Shown here one piece after another: positions 5,256 through 8,735 of a stretch of 8,735 nt of DNA. Positions within the stretch are counted from its first letter, which is position 1. The number at the start of each line of letters is the position of its first letter. The notes under the pieces were generated by a model. That model made no database searches. It was not told where the DNA came from and worked only from the letters and a program-made list of their open reading frames with translations. The DNA comes from Methylotetracoccus sp. (GTDB lineage Bacteria; Pseudomonadota; Gammaproteobacteria; Methylococcales; Methylococcaceae): positions 1 through 8,735 of the forward strand of contig JALORT010000058.1 in NCBI GenBank assembly GCA_025458755.1, in the 5' to 3' direction. The translations under genes and the position numbers were made by a program.

Positions 5256-7319
5256 CTACAACGCGCGACGCAAGAGCTGCGCGTTGATCGCCACGATGAT
5301 GGTGCTCAGGGACATCAGCACCGCGCCGATTGCTGGTTGCAGCAAGATCCCCCAGTTGGCGAGCACTCCTGCGGCGAGCGGGATGGCGACGACGTTGTAG
5401 CCGGCCGCCCACCACAGATTCTGAATCATCTTGCGATAGGTCGCCTTGCTGAGATCAATGATCGTCGGTACGTCGCGCGGATCGCTGCGCACCAGCACCA
5501 CATCTCCTGCCTCGACCGCGACATCCGTCCCCGCGCCAATCGCGATGCCGACGTCGGCGGTGAGGAGCGCAGGCGCGTCGTTGACGCCGTCACCGACCAT
5601 CGCGACACGTTTGCCCTGCGCTTGCAGTTGTTCGATCTTCGCCACCTTGTCCTCGGGCAGGACTTCGGCAAAGACCGTATCGATGCTCAGTGCCTTGGCC
5701 ACGGTATCGGCGACCGCCTTGGCATCGCCCGTCAGCATGGCGACTTCCAGCCCGCTTGCGTGCAGACGTTTGACCGCTTCCAGAGACTCGGGACGGATGG
5801 CGTCGGCGATGGCAAACACGGCAAGCACTCGGTCGGCCTCGACCAGATAGGTCGCGGACTGGCCGTTGGCCGCCGCCGTCTCGGCGGCTTGGCGAAGCCG
5901 TTCCGGCGGTGTGACCGCGAGCTTGTCCAACAGCGCGGGCCCACCCACCTGAAGGGGACGCCCCTCGACGACCGCTTGCACGCCATGGCCGGGCGTGGAT
6001 GCAAAATCCTGGGCATGCGGAACATCGATGCCCTGTTCCCCGGCGCTGGTTAGCAGTGCCTGCGCGATGGGGTGTTCGGCGTCGCGCTCTACGGCGGCCG
6101 CCAGGCGAAGCGCATCATGGTCGCTGATCCCTTCGCCCGCATGGAGCGTTACGACCCGATGCGACCCGAGCGTCAGCGTCCCCGTCTTGTCGAACACGAC
6201 CGCATTCAGCAGCCGTGCTTCTTCGAGGCCGCGCCGGTCGCGCACCAGCAGGCCGTGGCGCGCGCCGAGCGTGGTGGATATGGCAATCACCAGCGGGATC
6301 GCCAGCCCCAGCGCATGTGGGCAGGCGATCACCAGCACGGTCACCACGCGTTCCATGGTGAAGTCTAACGGCCGGCCGACCGCGAGCCAGACGATTCCCG
6401 TCAGCGTGGCGGAGGCAATGGCGATGATCGTCAGCAAGAAAGCGGCTCGATCAGCCAGTGCTTGGGCGCGGGAGCGCGATGACTGCGCCTGCCCGACCAG
6501 CCGCATGATGCCCGCGAGCGCGGTCTCGTCACCGGTACCGGTCACCTCGATGTGCAGCGAGCCTTGTCCGTTGATGGTGCCGGCGATCACCGTTGCACCG
6601 GGCTTCTTGCCGATCAGCTTCGACTCGCCGGTGATCATCGATTCATTGACCGCGCTCGTCCCCTCCTTCACGACACCGTCTGAAGGTATGCTCGCGCCAG
6701 GTCTGATCAGCAGCAGATCGCCGCGCTTCAATGCCGCCACCGGAACCTCGCTGGTGTCGCCGTCGTCATCGAGTCGCACGGCAGTATCCGGTAATAATTT
6801 GGCAAGTTCGTCGAGAGCACCCTGCGCCTGGGTGATCGATCGCATCTCGATCCAGTGACCCAGCAGCATGATCACCACCAGCGTCGCCAATTCCCACCAG
6901 AGATCCATGCCCGCGACGAGGCCGAGAGTGACGGCAACGCTATACAGAAAAGCGACCGTGATCGCCAACGAGATGAGCGTCATCATGCCCGGCAGGCGCT
7001 CGCGTAGCTCGCGGTAGCCGCCGTGCAGGAACGGCCAGCCGCCATAGAAATACACCAGCGTACCGAACACTGCCGCAACGTACGCCGATCCGGCGAACCG
7101 CGGTGCGGCGTAGCCGAACCACTGCTGGATCATTTCACTCCAGACCACGGTGGGGATCGTGAGCAGCAGCGTGAGCCAGAACTTGTTGCGGAACATCGCC
7201 ACACTGTGGCCGGCATGCTTGTCGTGACCGGCGTGGGCGTCGACCTGAGCATGCTTACCGGCAGGGGCGATCTGCTCGCCCTGCGCTCGATGGTCGTGCT
7301 GATGACTGTGCTTACCCAT
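5256..7319 (-). CDS. copB: CopB-type copper-translocating P-type ATPase (P1B-3 class)
   Basis: This 687-aa inner-membrane pump exports copper (Cu+, Cu2+ or Ag+) at the cost of ATP. The N-terminus (1-40) is rich in histidine (HSHQHDH and repeated His-Ala-Gly-His patterns) and has no CxxC heavy-metal domain, as in CopB rather than CopA. The membrane metal site is CPH (333-335) within IACPHALGLAIPL, the P1B-3 signature. Other P-type ATPase marks are all intact: TGES actuator loop (230-233), DKTGT with phosphorylated D377, HP (416-417), TGD (530-532) and GDGVND (576-581). The last two helices carry YN (641-642) and MSLSTIIVAINA (669-680). The start ATG has a strong ribosome binding site 5 nt upstream. 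It overlaps by 8 bp a small upstream ORF. No copper regulator, CopA, CopC/D or multicopper oxidase is in the window. The exact metal cannot be settled from sequence. Confidence 0.95.
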   Translation of the reverse strand: MGKHSHQHDHRAQGEQIAPAGKHAQVDAHAGHDKHAGHSVAMFRNKFWLTLLLTIPTVVWSEMIQQWFGYAAPRFAGSAYVAAVFGTLVYFYGGWPFLHGGYRELRERLPGMMTLISLAITVAFLYSVAVTLGLVAGMDLWWELATLVVIMLLGHWIEMRSITQAQGALDELAKLLPDTAVRLDDDGDTSEVPVAALKRGDLLLIRPGASIPSDGVVKEGTSAVNESMITGESKLIGKKPGATVIAGTINGQGSLHIEVTGTGDETALAGIMRLVGQAQSSRSRAQALADRAAFLLTIIAIASATLTGIVWLAVGRPLDFTMERVVTVLVIACPHALGLAIPLVIAISTTLGARHGLLVRDRRGLEEARLLNAVVFDKTGTLTLGSHRVVTLHAGEGISDHDALRLAAAVERDAEHPIAQALLTSAGEQGIDVPHAQDFASTPGHGVQAVVEGRPLQVGGPALLDKLAVTPPERLRQAAETAAANGQSATYLVEADRVLAVFAIADAIRPESLEAVKRLHASGLEVAMLTGDAKAVADTVAKALSIDTVFAEVLPEDKVAKIEQLQAQGKRVAMVGDGVNDAPALLTADVGIAIGAGTDVAVEAGDVVLVRSDPRDVPTIIDLSKATYRKMIQNLWWAAGYNVVAIPLAAGVLANWGILLQPAIGAVLMSLSTIIVAINAQLLRRAL

Positions 7320-7539
7320 GTGAACCCCCCTGCGATTCAGTTTGTGCCGCCGCCCAACCTGCGGCTTGACGAGCGCGGGTTAGCCTTTTTAGGGTCGTAA
7401 GGAACGCATCCTCGGATGCGCCAGCGTATCTCATTAGGCCAGCCAACATCCCAGGTTTCAATAATGACGCGTTGGGCAACTGCGGCAGTTCCTGCGCCAA
7501 CACGTCATACTCGTCGCGCACCACCTCCAGGTACTGCAC
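7312..7539 (-). CDS. Possible small hypothetical protein overlapping the copper ATPase start
   Basis: This is a 75-aa ORF from a GTG 17 nt after the diguanylate cyclase stop to a TAA inside the ATPase start (ATGGGTAA, 8-bp overlap). I recognise no family. The first half, starting VQYLEVVRDEYDVLAQEL, is charged, amphipathic and GC3-rich like real coding sequence; the second half has looser codon use (TTA, AGA, CTA, AAA) and a low-complexity tail. The frame stays open upstream into the cyclase gene with protein-like text (PDGKVGERLDIANRK just before the GTG), so the start is unsure. GGAAG is directly next to the GTG, too close for a good ribosome binding site. It may be a small translated leader that couples translation to the ATPase, a remnant of a larger gene, or chance. 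Confidence 0.35.
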   Translation of the reverse strand: MQYLEVVRDEYDVLAQELPQLPNASLLKPGMLAGLMRYAGASEDAFLTTLKRLTRARQAAGWAAAQTESQGGSHG

Positions 7540-7556
7540 CTTCCGATTCGCGATGT
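7320..7556 (-). other. Gap between diguanylate cyclase and copper ATPase genes
   Basis: Apart from the doubtful small ORF and the ATPase ribosome binding site, these 237 bp hold nothing certain. I found no clear CueR-like or cop-box palindrome, and no hairpin with a T-tract after the cyclase stop. It is therefore open whether the ATPase has its own promoter here or is read through from the cyclase gene. Confidence 0.4.
7325..7331 (-). promoter_or_regulatory. Strong ribosome binding site of the CopB-type ATPase
   Basis: AGGGGGG lies 5 nt before the ATG (spacer TTCAC) and fixes the ATPase start. It sits inside the last codons of the upstream small ORF, so if that ORF is translated, ribosomes would pass directly over this site. 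Confidence 0.65.
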
Positions 7557-8735
7557 CTAGTCGTTCGCCGACTTTGCCATCGGGACGGAAGCAAAAAACT
7601 GGTAATTGTTTCGTCCATGATCCTTTGCATGGTACATCGCACGGTCTGCGTTCTTCAGCAGTGTTTCCGCATCGTCGCCGTCGTCGGGGAAAATACTGAT
7701 TCCCACGCTGGGGCTGGTATGCAGTTCCACGCTCGCAAGGTGATAGGGCTGACTGAGCAAATGGACGATCTTGCTGGCGACGGGGGCGGCGACAAAGCCA
7801 GTCTCCAGGCTCGTCAGCACGACGACGAATTCGTCTCCACCCAGGCGCGCCACAATGTCGCTCTCCCGCACGGATGATTGCAGGCGTTGCGCCACCTGGA
7901 CCAGCAATTCGTCCCCGACGTGATGGCCATGCGTGTCATTGATGAGTTTGAACTGGTCCATATCAAGGAACATCACCACCAACTGCACGCCCTCACGCCG
8001 GGCAGAGAACACCGCCTGTTCGAGCCTGCTCTCCAGACTGAAGCGGTTGAGCAAGCCGGTGAGCATGTCGTGGTGGGCGAGCCGGTGAATGCGCTCCTCC
8101 GCGGCTTTGCGTTCGCTGATGTCCGTGAAGCTCGCGATATAGTGCGTGATCTCTCCCTGCTCGTCACGAATGACGGAGATGGAGGTCCATTTGGGGTAAA
8201 TCTCGCCCGTCTTGCTTCGATCCCAGAGCTCGCCTTGCCAATGGCCTGAGTGTTTCAGGTCCTCCCACATGGTTTGATACGTTTCCCTGGGAGTATGGCC
8301 GGAGCTGAGGACACGCGGATTCTGGCCGCGCAAGTCCTCAAGCGTGTATCCGGTATGTCGGGTAAAGGACGGATTGAGGTCGACGATGCGGTTGTCCCGA
8401 TCGGAAATCAGGATCGCTTCCCCACTGTGTTGGAAGGCACTGGCGTAAAGCTGCAGTGCCTCTTCAGCCAGCCGGTTCTGGGTAATGTCCTGTACGGTGC
8501 CGCGCGAGAGAACCGGGGTGCCGTCCGCGGCATAGAGGGTCTCGCAACGCTCATGCACGTACTTGATGCGACCATCCGGGAAAAGGAGTCGGTGGGTGAT
8601 GTCATAAGGGGTGCGGTTGGCCACCGACTCGGTATAGGCCCGATTCACCCTGTCGCGATCGCCCGTGTGGACGGCGTTGAGAAAGGCCTCGTAGGAAGCA
8701 CCGAAACGCATCGGATCAATCTCGAAAATGCGGAA
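7557..8735 (-). CDS. PAS-PAS-GGDEF diguanylate cyclase (5'-partial at right edge)
   Basis: The frame is open to the right edge. The eight codons before the ATG at 8711 (FRIFEIDP) continue a typical PAS_3 fold, so the gene starts outside the window. Residues count from that ATG. The tail of a first PAS (to about 78, ending in GTVQDITQNR) is followed by a second PAS (about 84-199: GEAILISD, DLNPSFTRHTGY, ending in ASFTDISERK). Then comes the GGDEF domain (about 205-373) with DMLTGLLNR (215-223), D250 and D252 in FLDMDQFK, and intact GGDEF (291-295). The inhibitory I-site RxxD is present as RESD (282-285), five residues before GGDEF, so product inhibition is expected. The enzyme should make c-di-GMP from two GTP in response to the PAS signal (ligand or redox state unknown). 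The protein stops 11 residues after the domain's usual NNYQFF end, with no EAL domain. Confidence 0.92.
   Translation of the reverse strand, partial: FRIFEIDPMRFGASYEAFLNAVHTGDRDRVNRAYTESVANRTPYDITHRLLFPDGRIKYVHERCETLYAADGTPVLSRGTVQDITQNRLAEEALQLYASAFQHSGEAILISDRDNRIVDLNPSFTRHTGYTLEDLRGQNPRVLSSGHTPRETYQTMWEDLKHSGHWQGELWDRSKTGEIYPKWTSISVIRDEQGEITHYIASFTDISERKAAEERIHRLAHHDMLTGLLNRFSLESRLEQAVFSARREGVQLVVMFLDMDQFKLINDTHGHHVGDELLVQVAQRLQSSVRESDIVARLGGDEFVVVLTSLETGFVAAPVASKIVHLLSQPYHLASVELHTSPSVGISIFPDDGDDAETLLKNADRAMYHAKDHGRNNYQFFASVPMAKSAND

Noticed and set aside
4912..5415. Minus-strand frame spanning the gap between the ATPase and the membrane protein
   Set aside because: Most of it overlaps two real genes in another frame; the part in the gap has no good ribosome binding site or family resemblance.
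5995..6858. 287-codon plus-strand frame inside the copper ATPase gene
   Set aside because: It is very rich in Ser, Ala, Pro and Arg, has no domain, and lies wholly within the ATPase.
7365..7394. TTGACG followed by an A/T-rich stretch as a plus-strand promoter
   Set aside because: The -10 match is poor and there is no plus-strand gene downstream for it to serve.

Overview
The window is a GC-rich, densely coded bacterial segment, probably from a beta- or gammaproteobacterium. That placement rests on the high GC3, the short gaps and the protein families present (DedA/PAP2/LssY-type membrane protein, CopB-type copper ATPase, PAS-GGDEF protein), not on any phylogenetic marker. I see no rRNA, tRNA, CRISPR array, insertion sequence or transposase. 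Both ends cut through a gene.

Layout. From the left edge to 1424 (+) lies the C-terminal part of a polytopic membrane protein: a PAP2-like membrane region that has lost its catalytic motifs, followed by a soluble LssY C-terminal domain. It converges on a class II glutamine amidotransferase (1564-2382, -). Divergent from that, across about 70 bp, is a two-gene operon (+): a hemerythrin HHE-domain protein (2453-2959), whose stop overlaps by 4 bp the GTG start of an ATP-grasp enzyme of the PGM1-like peptide-ligase type (2956-4527). A conserved but unnamed five-helix membrane protein (4548-5138, -) converges on this operon. The right-hand third is on the minus strand. In transcription order it holds a PAS-PAS-GGDEF diguanylate cyclase cut by the right edge (7557 to the edge), a doubtful small ORF (7312-7539) that overlaps the next start by 8 bp, and a CopB-type (P1B-3) copper-translocating ATPase (5256-7319), followed by a hairpin at 5216-5245.

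How the genes may work together. The copper ATPase protects against copper by export and needs no partner in the window. The diguanylate cyclase upstream of it makes c-di-GMP and is not obviously linked to copper. The most interesting unit is 1564-4527: an iron-binding hemerythrin translationally coupled to a PGM1-like ATP-grasp ligase, with a glutamine amidotransferase (a possible source of ammonia, or a gamma-glutamyl hydrolase) firing the other way. No carrier protein, radical enzyme or precursor peptide is visible beside them, so a small-molecule or peptide-modifying pathway is inference only.
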